Translations under genes and position numbers: made by a program
Shown: positions 32,640 to 44,554 of the stretch, in pieces
How positions within the stretch are numbered: position 1 is the first letter of the stretch
Layout of the letters: the number at the start of each line of letters is the position of its first letter
Assembly: GCA_028023455.1 (NCBI GenBank)
Contig: JAQFVV010000322.1
Location: 901,001 to 965,000, forward strand
Source of the DNA: Epiperipatus broadwayi
Lineage: Eukaryota > Onychophora > Udeonychophora > Euonychophora > Peripatidae
DNA length: 64,000 nt
Direction of reading: 5' to 3'
Notes under the pieces: generated by a model
What the model was told of the DNA's origin: nothing
Databases searched by the model: none
The model's input: only the letters and a program-made list of their open reading frames with translations

Positions 32640-35600
32640 TTTATTCAGATTTTGTATTATCAGATACCATTCTTTTTCATGAGTTCATTCCAGACATAAG
32701 AAAACAAAACAGTTTTATCTTAATTTTATAATTTCATACTTCAATGAAAATTATTTTAGTTTTGTTTAAATAAAGAAATAAATGAAGTAAATAGTCTGAT
32801 ATTTTGTTTCTATATTTAAGAAAATGTGAGCTGTGAATGAATACTGTAGTCTTTAAATAATTCAAATTGCTGATATTTATTGCTAATTTATGGTATAATT
32901 TTTTTTTTTCTATTTCTGAGTTTGACTGTTTTTGGATTTTGCTTTGGTGTCTGCTATAAATTAGTTCTGCCCAGGATTTTGTTTGAGGCCTTGAGATTTC
33001 CAGAATTACACTGAAGTATCTTAATGTATTTTTGCTCAGGCTTAAGTACATCTGATTGCGAAACTAGTTCACACACAAATCCTCGACAAATATAAGCAAT
33101 ATAGCTTAGTTTAAAGTACATATTTGTTTGAAATTAACAATTATTGTGACTATACATCTATATAAAACAATTTATATAATGGCGAGTATGTAAAAATTAT
33201 AAAATATGCATAAAATATCAAAATTTGTTATTATTATTATTATTATTATTTTTTTATAAAAGTAAGAAATATATGAAATCATCAACTAATATTCAGTGAA
33301 AACATTTCTTGTTTATAATAAACGAATATAATGATTTATAGAAAACAATGAATTTAGAAATCTTTGGAAATTTATCTTATTTTTTTAAAATATTATTTTA
33401 CTGTTATAAAGAAAATTAAAAATGTTGATCGTATTCACTTTATAATTTATATAAATAGATACAGCTGTAAATCCTGATATGTTGACTTAGTGATAATATG
33501 CTCATTTATTACAATGAAGATCTTAGATAAATTGCAGAAAATAGAAAAGTATTTATAGATAAATAAGCATTTTAACTTACTTCATACTTATGATGGATAT
33601 CTAAATTTGTGCTAATTTTTTTTATGGAATTTTTAATGGATAAGAACTTTTGTTAAGAAAAACTCAATATAAATATTACTAATTTAATATGTTATATAAG
33701 AATTTTTTATTTAAATAACTAATATTGCTTCACTATAGCAATAAGATATAAATTTGAAAATGAAAGACAAGATTTAAACACATATTGATAAATAACCAGA
33801 CAAAAATAAAAATAGATTTTCTGAGGAAAAAAAAGATATTTCTCTACAATATATGTATAGAAGAAGATAATCTAATTACGTAATTGAAAGTTACATTAAT
33901 TAACTTTACAAAAAAAGATTTTTAATATTTCTATTACTTTCTATTTTTTTAACTCCTTATTACACCTATTAAAAATTTTTTTTTTACATTCACTTTTTGT
34001 AATCGCATATATTTAAAATTTATGTAATTTCTATATTTGGAGCTTTTTAGAAAAGCATAAAGGAAATGTGAATTTAAAATTTCATCAATAAAAATATTAA
34101 GAAGGGGAGGGGGTTACTCATAAAGGTATTTATAGTGGATTTGGACACAGACTTTTGAGCTCCTTCAGCAATCCACTATCCTATATAACTCCTACAATTA
34201 CATCTAAACTCCAAGTATATTAAATTATACTTGCATTCTAATATCATAAACGTATTGTAATTACTTTTAATTTTTTTTCAATTAAAATGCATAGAGTTTG
34301 TAAATAGTATGTAAAAATATCAATAATACAATTTTTATGAATTATATGTAAACAAAGCAATTCTAAAATAAAAATATATGAAATTTGTTTAAAAATAATA
34401 TTGGAATATATTTTTAAAAAAGATGTTTTTGTGAATTAATTACAATTTTCAAAAGATGTAAATTAAATTTCTATATAATGTGTTGAGTGCTGAACTCGCA
34501 CTACTAATAGAGTGGAGATATTAGACCAAATTAAAATGTCGATAAATAATGGAACAAATAGTACTTTCTTATGTCATATAGATAATATATTGATTTGCCT
34601 AAAGCTAGAAATTTTATCAATATAAATAGTTTTTTTTTCTGTTTCTTATCTTTCAATTCTTTTCTCTCAATTATCTTGATACTTTTAGTCAATTAATTTG
34701 AGAATAGGATTCTATAACTGTGAATTTCTCATTAATCAGTCATTTCTGCGCTACTTATAACAATCATATATCATTTAATTATATTTTCATCAATTTCAAT
34801 CCAATCTTTGCTTTATATAAGTATATAGAGTACTTAATTATATTGAAATCAAGAGATTAGCAGATGAAAATGTGATTTTACAACAACCATGGAAATTAGA
34901 TTTGGGACACGAGTTTCAAAAAATGTTTTTGTACACCTATTTAGAGATTCCATTGTATCCACAAATATAGATAAACTAAATATGATTTGTTTGAAAAATG
35001 TGGTTTAATTGCGATAATTAATAAATTGTTTATTTAAATATTGAAATGTTAGACTCTTGAGTAAATAGTTTCTAGTTCAAAACTCTTGTCATATGACATC
35101 CCAAGTGAAAATTATCAATTATTACTATAGAAAATAATTTTAAAATATAAACTAACACTTCCTAATCTAAACTCAATAAACTACAAATATAACAGTTGAA
35201 CTGTAGTCTAGAGATCTTTATCTGTTGATTCTAATATTCTTTCATTGTACTAAACCATCTAGAGAAATATATATATGATAAGTATATTTAATAATATTGC
35301 ATAACTGTTTGAAATATCCTGAAATATCATAATTATGGAAGTAATATATATATATTGCTTTCTCACTTTATAATTAGATAAGTCCTTTTTAAAATTATAT
35401 AACATGTTTACTCTATGAAATGTTGATAGTTATAATTTAGAGTTTAGTTAAAAAGTTGTTTTTAACTGCACATTACATGCATGATAGATTGTTACCCATG
35501 CAAAAGATATACATAGTAAAATATATATGTCAAAATTTTCTGCATGAAGACAATTATGAAAAAGTTGACAAATTGAACAAATGGTAACATATTAAATGTT
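32640..35600. other. intergenic, no gene seen
   Basis: AT-rich with a TTA/TAT microsatellite at about 33228-33250. Open frames here are short and low-complexity. A segment near 34110-34200 weakly resembles the type-1 hammerhead tail. Confidence 0.55.
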
Positions 35601-35611
35601 GGTGATAGTTT

Positions 35612-35712
35612 TTTTTTTTTTTCATGTGTCATAGCACCGGCCGGGATGCGAACCCACAACCGTCTGCAACCAACTTCTTGCTTGCAAGGCGGCCGCGATG
35701 ACCTCTCGGCTA
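35612..35712 (-). mobile_element. tRNA-derived SINE, copy 2
   Basis: Minus strand: GCCGAGAGGTCATCGCGG (A box region), TTGCAAG loop, GGTTGTGGGTTCGCATCCC (B box), GCCGGTGCTATGACAC and a poly(A) run. Same family as 6776-6886. A clear target duplication was not found. Confidence 0.85.
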
Positions 35713-35759
35713 ATAGCTCTTCTATTGCATATACTATTCCCTTACAATAGTTTTATTAT

Positions 35760-37260
35760 ACATATTAAATTTAAAGCTACATTATAAAATATGAAATCTC
35801 TTACATTCAAGTAATAAATATCATTGATGTTTATATTGTGTTAATAAAAAATAACAATTGGCTGATTTTATATATATATATTTTGAGGTAAAAATTATTG
35901 CAAAATAGTAATTTTGTATTAAAATTCTAATACTGTACATAGTGAAATTGCTTGTACTTTCTCCCAGTTCAATATATGGTTTCACCAATTTCTAAAATAG
36001 AAAAAAAAATTACAATTCATATTTAAAAAAAAAATTATAAATATTTATCAAAATAAATAAAAATTTGAAAGTATTATAATTATCAAATAAAAGAGTATCA
36101 CACGTGATTTAAAACAATTACAAGATCATTTTTCTTATCCATCTGTTACTTTCAAAGGGTCAAAGAAAAAGATTTGCACTGATATAACCAGCAAACTTAA
36201 GCTTTTGTATACAATTTAATCTTAAGTTTTTGTTAGCCATAAAACTTCTATATTTAATTTTATATATTACATATATATTTTTTCATCAAATCACTAATAA
36301 TGTAATCATTTTCAGGAGACTAGTCATAATTTTTTTTTTAGCAAACCCCAAAACAGACTTGCTTAAACCCACAATACATTTTTAAAGAGGATTCCATGCC
36401 ATAGTAATATGGTTAGTATTAAAACTCCAAATTAGTATTTTAATGTTTAAAATCAGTTAAAACTAAATTTAAATAACAGTTATTTTTATAGAATAAACTT
36501 AAAATTTCTTGCCAACATATTTATCAGAATGTAATGTTATTATAATTTCAACTGGGGTTCTGTGATTGTCAAAGGTCATCATTTAAGCATAGATGCACCG
36601 ATTTTTTAATAGTTGGCTGATTTAGATGTTTGAGATAATATATTCATGATATGCAAAAATTTAATAAGATGTATAAGCTAATACTATTATTGCTAATATT
36701 GGGCCATAATCTATTCTCACAATCATGTCCATTAAAGTCTTCAAGAATAACAAAATGGTCTTTTATTAGTATCAATGCAATAACACTAACAAAAATAAAA
36801 GCTTTTCCCCTCTAAATTTATTAAATTTAATTTTATATTACATGCCCAGATAAAATAAGGATATCAGTGTGCAAAATAATATTTTAGTATCATTCTCTCT
36901 AGGAATACAACTTGAAATTTCAAAACTAGAATATATTAAATTAATTTCTCCAGTAAATCCAACACTATTCAAGGTCCTTTCACTTGATGAAATAATCTTT
37001 TTTTTTTAAAAAAAACAACAACAACAACAAACGAACATAAGAGTCATTAACTTCTCAGTTTAACTTTCTTGGAAAATGCTATATTAGTTTTCATCTACCA
37101 TCTACTTTTTTGTTATAAGTGCTTTCTTTCTTGTGTTCAAATTTTGAATCCATATTAAATGGAGTCCACATATTAAATGCACCTATATGCAGATCACTAT
37201 TATTTTCTACTATAATCATTACTAATATTACAAATATTTTTACCTTAGATAAAATCTGTT
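35760..37260. other. intergenic, no gene seen
   Basis: AT-rich with an AAC microsatellite at about 37013-37031. Nothing else recognised. Confidence 0.55.
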
Positions 37261-37269
37261 CTATCATGG

Positions 37270-37890
37270 TGTTTTAATTACAATTTGTAAGATTATGTAA
37301 ACAAAGGAAGTAAACCACCCTTCCCTGGGCTATGACTTAAAAACACTCTAAATGTTGAATGAAGAATCAAGAATAGAATGAATCTACCTATTTTTGGTAG
37401 TTCTGATGTTTATAAGCATATCTTTGTCAGCATTGTTGGTAATTCAGAGCAAAATTAATTTATCAACCAGATAAAATAGAATTATTAAACTCATAATTAA
37501 TTATATAAGGCTGGGGACAGCATCTCACTTATAATACATTACAACACAATTTAATATGTAAACTTTAAATTAAACAACTCAATGTATATGTAAACAAAAA
37601 AAGTAAATTACTTGTAAAATTAATTATGAGTTTAATTTTTAAGTGCCATATTCTATCTGGTTGATAAATTAATTTCATTCTAAATTACCAATAATGTTGA
37701 GAAGATATGCTTATAAACATCAGTGCTATTAAGAATATATGGATTCATTCTATTCTCAATTCTTTGTTCAACATCTAGAGTGCTTTTAAGTCATAGCCTG
37801 GGGAAGGGTGATTTACTGCCTTTGTTTACATATACATTGGGCTATGTTTAACTTAAAGTTTACATATTAAATTGTAAGATTATAAAAGTT
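37270..37890. repeat. long foldback repeat with a third partial copy in the loop
   Basis: The left arm (about 37290-37500) is matched by the reverse complement of 37612-37890 over ~220 bp. Shared blocks include AGGCTATGACTTAAAA-like sequence, AATAGAATGAATC, GATGTTTATAAGCATATCTT, AATTTATCAACCAGATA and TAAACTCATAATTAATT. The loop (about 37550-37612) repeats the arm's outer end in the left-arm direction (ATATGTAAACTTTAA, AATGTATATGTAAACAAA). Confidence 0.85.
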
Positions 37891-38284
37891 CCAAATCCAG
37901 TTTTAAAGGGAGACAATTAAAGATTCACAGTCTGCTAAGCTTATGCCACTCTTTTTTTCAAAGTCAAAAACTTGAGTATTTATATATTTCATTCAAAAAA
38001 TCCAAAAGATTGTAATCAGAAATGTTGCATATGGAATAAAATCTATTATTAAATAATGCAGAGAAATGATAGTGGCATGGAAAACTTTTGACATGATTTT
38101 TGTTTAAGTGACTGAAAAGATTATAATAAAGAAATGATGAAAGAAATTAATTGAAGAAGACACTGCTTTGTAATGTTGTTATTTTGGCAATCATTTACAA
38201 AGTTACCAATGCATTGATATGAATGTGAAAAGCCCTCCTATTTTTTTTACATTGCAGGAATAGTACACAAAACCTATATTTTTA

Positions 38285-38595
38285 AAAAAGGAAAAAAATA
38301 TATAAGACGCAGATGACAATCTGACACTTAATTCAATCAATTTCAAAAAATGTGTAGAAATAGTTTTTAAAAACACATACCAAAACATTACATATGCACA
38401 GATGATACTTATTGGTATAATATACAAGATATATATATATATATTTTAAAATGGAAAAAAAATTATCATGAAATATACGCATGTGCAGATGACGATGCTT
38501 TGACATTCAATCAATTTTAAAAAAATGTGTAGAAATAGTTTTTAAAAACAAAACATTACATACATACAGATGGTACTTCCTGGCTCATAATAGAA
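38285..38595. repeat. two-copy tandem duplication, ~170-bp unit
   Basis: Units at about 38285-38430 and 38452-38595 share GCAGATGACRATSYTRACA-type sequence, AATGTGTAGAAATAGTTTTT, AAACATTACATA and ACAGATGRTACTT. Non-coding. Confidence 0.8.
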
Positions 38596-39344
38596 CATTT
38601 CATGTAGTTGAAACAATAACCAATTTTGAATTCTCTTCTTGCATAAACAAGATGGAGAGTTTTTTCATTGGAAATCCTCCCCCCTCCCCCAACCCCTCAT
38701 CGGAAATGCTTATGGAGCATGTAATTGCACAGTACATGGTGTAAACAGTATTTTGCTATGCAATGTAAGTTTTCAAATCAACAAATGGAATGTGCTTTTT
38801 CTTAATTAAAGGGAAAGAACAATAACAACAGTAACGCCAAAAAAAGAAAAAAAAAAGAAAACAAAAGGAAGAACCAAGTCAACATAGTAATTCAATAAGC
38901 AAATAATAAAAAAGTGTAAATTGCAAGAGATGTTTTTTAGACTGGAGGAAAAAGCAATCAAGGTGTAATCTTGCAATGATATCAAATTGAAAGAAAATCA
39001 AACCTGCAATGTATCTTGAAAAACGTGTTTGATTGTTGTTCTGTTGCCTTATTTATTTATATTTGTCAGTCGCAAAAACATTGTCTTTTTTTAAAAATTA
39101 CCCTCCTCAGATGGCTGTTATTATGCCTTATTTCTAATTGCATTTTTTTATTTGACAATTGATGATAGGATTTTTTTTACAGAGGAAAAATCAACAAGGC
39201 TGAATTCTTTCTCAACAGTGGATGTTTGGGGGCTTATGCAGAGAGACCGATACTTATAATTTGGTGGATTCACAAACTGGGGTTCGCATTTACAAAAGAA
39301 CTAACTTGAAATTAAAGATGAGAAATTAATCAAATATTCACACT

Positions 39345-39465
39345 AAAAAACCCACAATTAAGTAACAAGAACAACTAATTTCAAATTTCAACAACAAACT
39401 TTTTAAACACAAAATTAAGTAATAACAACAATTAATTTCAAATTTTAATAACAAACTTTAATGAG
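39345..39465. repeat. two-copy tandem repeat, ~63 bp
   Basis: Two units share AATTAAGTAA, ACAACTAATTTCAAATTT or close, AACAACAAACTTT or close, with about 85% identity by eye. Confidence 0.75.
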
Positions 39466-39469
39466 AGTA

Positions 39470-41040
39470 AAAAAGCATATTTTTATACACCTACAGAATT
39501 CAATACAATATGCAACCAAAATCTCCAAAAGGTAGCAATAGAATAGCATTTATTTGGGACACATTTTGTACATATTTAAACATGTTTTCAACAAGGGATA
39601 ACACTCAAATCGCAAGATTTATTTGGCATTCACAAGATTATTATTTTATCGGGTATGTGAAAAAGCTTCCTATCTTTTCTTCATTGCAATACACAAGTAC
39701 CTGATTTTTTTTGGAAGGGCAAAAATATAACATTGCATCCTGGTGGCATGCACAAACCCATGGAACAAGCCTGTCTATAAGTAGCCAATATTCAAAATCC
39801 CAATAATACTTTCTGTTAATTACTCATTGCTTTGTCCTGCATAGTTTGGTGCAATGATAGAGTGGCAAACTTTGGAATTCAAAGTCTACTGTTAGCGGAC
39901 TAGCTCTGTCATTTTCAGGGTCCATTTTTTTATGATGTCCTGTGGAAAAAGCTATTTGAGTATTATTATTTTTTAAAGATGTTAGACCATTTATACATTT
40001 TGCTTTAACAAAGATATTTTATTAATTTATAATTATTATTTTTTATAAAATAAACATTATTAATTACAAATTATGTATAAGTATTAACATATATATACAA
40101 GGGAATTTGTTTATATATCTGACATGGCGCACAGTTTATAAAATATAGTCATTATGACTAGTATCTGAAGGCAGATAAAATGATTTAATTTTTAAATATA
40201 ATTTATATTTTAAAATAATGAAACAACTAAGAAAAATATTGTTCTGCAAATTTAATTTTTCTTATTATTTCTGGATATATATTTTAGGGCATATATATAT
40301 ATCACGCTCTATTATTATTTTTAGATTTTTGTTGGTGAAAATTACAAAATAGCGAGCAAGCCACATGGTTCTAATGGTGTGAATGATTACTATGGCATTA
40401 TATGGATTAAAATTTTTAATATTTTTCTCAAGCAATTCTTTTAGATTAATTATTTGCTTGTGGAAGACAAAGTATGGTAAAGATCAAAAGAATGGATATG
40501 TTTCAAAAATATGTATCATATTTTCTGGATGATTATTACATAAGATATAGGAATTATGTTAAGTAATAAATTAAGCAAAAATTTTAGCTATGGCAGAGTA
40601 ACATACATATTTAGGAATCTGATTAAAGTTTTGACATTTGTGAGGGCTAACCATAATGTCTTTTAGAATATATAATTTTTTTCAGATCTTTAAATGAAAC
40701 ACCAACTAAAGATTTGTTGTTATAATTATCGAACAGATCTGCATGCTTAATTAATAGCGTGATCAGTAAAAAAAAAAAAACGACTTGTATATGGAAGTTG
40801 AGCAAACAATATTATAGGAGGAGAAGAAGCTTTGAGGATTGGATTAATTGTAGTTGCGATAATTTATAATTATTTCTATTCACAAAATATGTTTTAAATA
40901 ATTAAAAATATCAAATTAAATTTATTGCTCTTAAAAAAAAGAGAGAGACTTTAATTATTAAAGCAAACGTCATTGAAACTTATTGACTTTTTTTGACCTA
41001 GTAATAAACATTCAGAGTTATTCCCATGATTCTTTGCTTA
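39470..41040. other. upstream region of the P450 gene
   Basis: AT-rich, with a dispersed-repeat block at 39640-39700 resembling 38210-38280. No other gene or clear promoter motif is evident. Confidence 0.5.
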
Positions 41041-41047
41041 TGTTAAA

Positions 41048-41068
41048 ATGTTTGATGCAAGCACTTAA
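41048..41068 (+). promoter_or_regulatory. short upstream ORF created by duplication of the P450 start
   Basis: ATG at 41048 opens a 6-codon frame ending TAA at 41066-41068, 31 bp before the P450 start codon. The surrounding ~50 bp is a diverged tandem copy of the true start region. If transcribed in the leader it could reduce translation of the P450. Confidence 0.5.
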
Positions 41069-41099
41069 TTACTTTTAATAACAGTTTTCACGTATTAAA

Positions 41100-42572
41100 A
41101 TGTTTAATGGAAGTATTTATTTACTTTCAATAGCAGTAGCATTTCTTGTGTATAATTTAACAAAATATATTTTAAGAAAGATCTACAGAAAAGAGCCGCC
41201 TGGACCCTCATGTTGGCCGATAATCGGATATTATTATAAACTTGGCGATCATCCGCAGGTTACTTTTATGCAACTTGCGCAAAAGTATGGAAACATTTTC
41301 CAGATTCCTATAGGTCAATACAAAGCCATAATTTTAAATGGCTACGATATTAATAAAGAAGCTTTTAGTAAAATGGCTTCTGATTTTGCTAGTCGGCCCT
41401 CTTTGTATACTCTTAACTGGCTTGTAAAAGAAGGAGCGGATTATTTTGGAGAATACTCGGAAACGTTTAAACTCAGTCGAAAAGTTACGTTAAAAGCATT
41501 ATCAGAAGTGACAAGCATGAAAAATGAACATTTTCAGCATACAATTAAGGAGTCGATCACAGAATTTATGGAAACATTAAAAAGTAAAGAAAACAATTAT
41601 TTCGATCCTACTACGGCAATTATACGAATGGCTGGTTATATTACATTTAAGGTTTTATACGGCAAGCATGCTCCCGATATTGATAACCCCGAAATTATGG
41701 ATATGATGACGATAGGAAGTACTTTTGAAGCTGATCTTGATGAAACTGCACATTTGGATAGCTTCCCATGGATGGATTATTTTTGTGGTGTAAAATTACA
41801 TAATTGGCAGAAATTTTTTCTAAGACTGAAACAGTTTGTTTACAAACAAATTGAAAAGCATATGAATGACTCCAAAAGCAATAAAAATATAACGGATTTT
41901 TTTATTGACGCAGCTAAGACGTTTAATGAAAACATTTCTTTAGACATAGCGACCGGAGATATCGCTGTACTTACCGAAGCAGGAGTAGGAACAACGACGC
42001 CAACTTTATTATGGGCATTTTTACTTCTAGCTTCACATCAAAATATTCAGTCAGATCTTCATAAAGAATTGGATTTAAATTTGGGTTCAGATAATTATGT
42101 CACGTGGGAATATTTTAATAAGCTACCATTTTTAGAAGCCTGCATTTTAGAAATTCATCGCTATTCAAGTATTTTACCCCTAAGCGCTATAAGAAGTACT
42201 ACGAAGGACTTATGGTTTCATGGTTATTTTATTTCTAAGGGAACAGCAGTAATTAATAATCTTTGGTCGATTCATAGAGATAAAACAGTTTGGGAAAAAC
42301 CAGATGAATTTAATCCCTATCGATTTTTAATTAAAAACGAGAATAAAATAAACCAAAACTTAGCAAGTAAGGTCATGGCTTTCAGCGGAGGACGCCGCCG
42401 CTGCCCAGCTGAACTTATGAGTCGTTTAGTAATCTTTCCTATTATTGGAACTATATTGTTAAATTTTCATTTAGATTGCGATGAAGAAGCAAAATTACTT
42501 TTTGCTGATTTTCCTTTCAAAGGAATTGCAAAACCAAGGTCTTTTAATTTAATAGTTAAAAGACGAAATTAA
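41100..42572 (+). CDS. intronless microsomal cytochrome P450 (clan 2-like), 490 aa
   Basis: A haem-thiolate monooxygenase, expected to be anchored in the ER membrane and fed electrons by P450 reductase. The length is normal for the family. Residues 5-25 are a hydrophobic anchor, then a basic stretch and the proline hinge PPGPSCWPIIG (33-43). The I helix has AGVGTTT (294-300), where Gly297 stands in for the usual acidic residue. The K-helix ExxR is EIHR (351-354). The PERF-like motif is PDEFNPYRF (401-409). The haem loop FSGGRRRCPAE (428-438) has the Cys ligand at 435, with Ala437 instead of the usual Gly. The C-helix Trp is Phe (SETFKLSRK). The whole gene is one uninterrupted frame with AATAAA at 42654-42659. 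The overall look is of the CYP1/2/17 clan, but the family and substrate cannot be named. Lack of introns may mean an ancient retrocopy or a lineage with intronless clan-2 genes. Confidence 0.93.
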   Translation: MFNGSIYLLSIAVAFLVYNLTKYILRKIYRKEPPGPSCWPIIGYYYKLGDHPQVTFMQLAQKYGNIFQIPIGQYKAIILNGYDINKEAFSKMASDFASRPSLYTLNWLVKEGADYFGEYSETFKLSRKVTLKALSEVTSMKNEHFQHTIKESITEFMETLKSKENNYFDPTTAIIRMAGYITFKVLYGKHAPDIDNPEIMDMMTIGSTFEADLDETAHLDSFPWMDYFCGVKLHNWQKFFLRLKQFVYKQIEKHMNDSKSNKNITDFFIDAAKTFNENISLDIATGDIAVLTEAGVGTTTPTLLWAFLLLASHQNIQSDLHKELDLNLGSDNYVTWEYFNKLPFLEACILEIHRYSSILPLSAIRSTTKDLWFHGYFISKGTAVINNLWSIHRDKTVWEKPDEFNPYRFLIKNENKINQNLASKVMAFSGGRRRCPAELMSRLVIFPIIGTILLNFHLDCDEEAKLLFADFPFKGIAKPRSFNLIVKRRN

Positions 42573-42587
42573 AAAAAGAAAAGAAAA

Positions 42588-42715
42588 GGCAAATATAATT
42601 ACGAGATCAATGATGTTTTTTAAAATTAAAAACTATAAATTAGATTTGCAAATAATAAATAAATAAAATGCAAATATAATATTGTTTTTAAAAAATGAAA
42701 GCTATAAATTAGCTT
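42588..42715 (+). repeat. ~80-bp tandem duplication in the P450 3' UTR
   Basis: GCAAATATAAT, a TGTTTTTTAAAA-like block and CTATAAATTAG occur twice; AATAAA (42654-42659) lies at the end of the first unit. It probably provides the poly(A) signal. Confidence 0.6.
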
Positions 42716-42719
42716 TTAT

Positions 42720-43530
42720 TATATTTTAAATATTGATTTTACTGATTACAACAAATAAATTATAAACAAATGAATTTATATATCTTTTTAATATTGCATA
42801 TGTGTTTTTTAAATATATATATATTAACATTTGGAAATGTTTTACTGTGTATATTTTTATACATACATATGATGAGCAAATAAATTGATTATGAATGTAT
42901 TATTTTTCCTTCCGATGAAGAATATTCATATTGCATATGTATATAGTTTGACAGTTTTTTTTTTCATGTTTTATAAGCACGTATTTTTTTTTAAAAACTT
43001 TTATACCAATATATCACAAAGACACACAGGCATGTAAGAATAAGACTGGCTAAATTAACTAGGCAATAGGATAGTACTACGATCAAGTGATAATACATAA
43101 CCATTGTCGTGTTATTGTTTGTCAGCCCTTGACATAATTTATTATAATATCTCAAATTTAGTTATTTCATAAAATGAAAAAGATCATTATATTACAAAAA
43201 AAAGTATAAGGTGTTTTTTTTAAATTTGTAATGTTTGAAATAAAATAACTAGCTGTGGAAATTGTCACGGAAAAAAATATTAAAAGAAAATAGGCATGGA
43301 AGCATCCAAATGAAGATTCAACAGAATTGGATTATATTTTAATTTTACTAGAAAGTTCTTAATAAATTTGACATAGGAAGTCATAATAAATTAATGAAAG
43401 GTAAAACACAACTAAAGCTTGAGAGATGAAAACAATGAAGAAGGATAATATTAAAAGTTGATACTCTTAATCTTGAAGAACATTTTTGTGAATTTAAATT
43501 AAAATTTACTAATCAAGCGTTTTGACAAAT
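42720..43530. other. intergenic, AT-rich
   Basis: No gene seen. A ~30-bp sequence at about 43245-43275 (AACTAGCTGTGG...ATTGTCAC) recurs at about 44518-44550 on the other side of the LINE relic. Confidence 0.5.
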
Positions 43531-43539
43531 TAAAAGACT

Positions 43540-44450
43540 TTGAAGATGGTTCAGATTGATTAATATCAATAAATAGATACACTATTAATAATTGAGACAA
43601 AAAATAGCTGGTATAAAAATGCAGCAGATAACTAATAGAATAATAAAATATTTAAAAGTGATCCAACTGAATATGTAAAGTTCTGTAAAATAGTATTAAA
43701 AAGAATTAAGAATGACATAAGTGAATATAGTTGTGAATTGGCAAGGAAAGCTGTAGAAGCTAATAAAAATCTCAAAAGCATAAAACAATATCTTGATATT
43801 AAAAGTAAAGTTGTTTCAACAATAAGAAAAGAAGATATAATTTTTACTAGAAAGAGGGACACACTATTGTAAAAGTTCTATCAAAAAATAAGTAATAATA
43901 AAAAACAATTGCCTACAATTATAACATTTTCTAAAATATCAAGCATTTAAAATGAAGAGGTGAGATTTGCAGGTAAGTCTATGAAAAAGAGTTTCAGAAA
44001 ATTATGTAATTATTAGTGTTAACTTGAAAAATGCAGGTAAAGAAATAGAAAAACTGTTGGTAAACCTTGGATGATTGCAATAGTAATATTGATATTTAAG
44101 AAAAGTGATAAAGAAGATATAATAAATCATAGAACAAATCTTTATCAAGATAATTACAACTTGTCTACAGCTAACTTTGGATTTTACCCAACCAAAAGAA
44201 CCAAAGTTAGATTTAAAAGTGGTTTTAGCAAAGTGGATGACAACTAAGTATTGAGAAAAATTATAGAAAGGACTAATCAATACAAGTTGCCATTATGCTT
44301 TTGATTTACAGACTATGGAAAGGTATTTGATTCTATAAGCATTTCCTTAATGATTAAAATTTTGGACCATCAAGATATAAACCTGGAATACTGGCATATT
44401 TTTGAGACTACTCTTCAAAATATATCAGCAATAATTAAATAACATGATTA
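43540..44450 (+). pseudogene. RTE-like non-LTR retrotransposon relic (reverse transcriptase)
   Basis: Broken plus-strand frames translate to recognisable RT landmarks: a basic Lys-rich segment ending RKAVEANKNLKSIKQYL, then LKNAGKEIEKLL, a FKKSDKEDI stretch corresponding to the 'KKGDK' finger motif, FKSGFSKVDDN, and LPLCF-stop-FTDYGKVFDSIS, matching RT motif 'FxDYxKAFDSV'. Several stops and frameshifts make it dead. Endonuclease and 3' parts are not recognisable. Assignment to RTE-type LINEs rests on these strings. Confidence 0.75.
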
Positions 44451-44554
44451 TACTAAGAAGGTTAACATTGTTAAGTATGTATGAGAGGGTAATTCTATAT
44501 CTCTAAAACTTATAAAATAAAATAGCTAGTTGTGAGTGAATTGTCACTGTATTA

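Noticed and set aside
33040-33085. Another hammerhead at CTGATTGCGAAACTAGTTC
   Set aside because: No room for helix II and no helix I pairing; chance match to the GAAACTAG block.
43632-44280. Minus-strand open frames at 43632-43862 and 44002-44280
   Set aside because: Antisense shadows of the RTE relic, whose RT motifs read on the plus strand.
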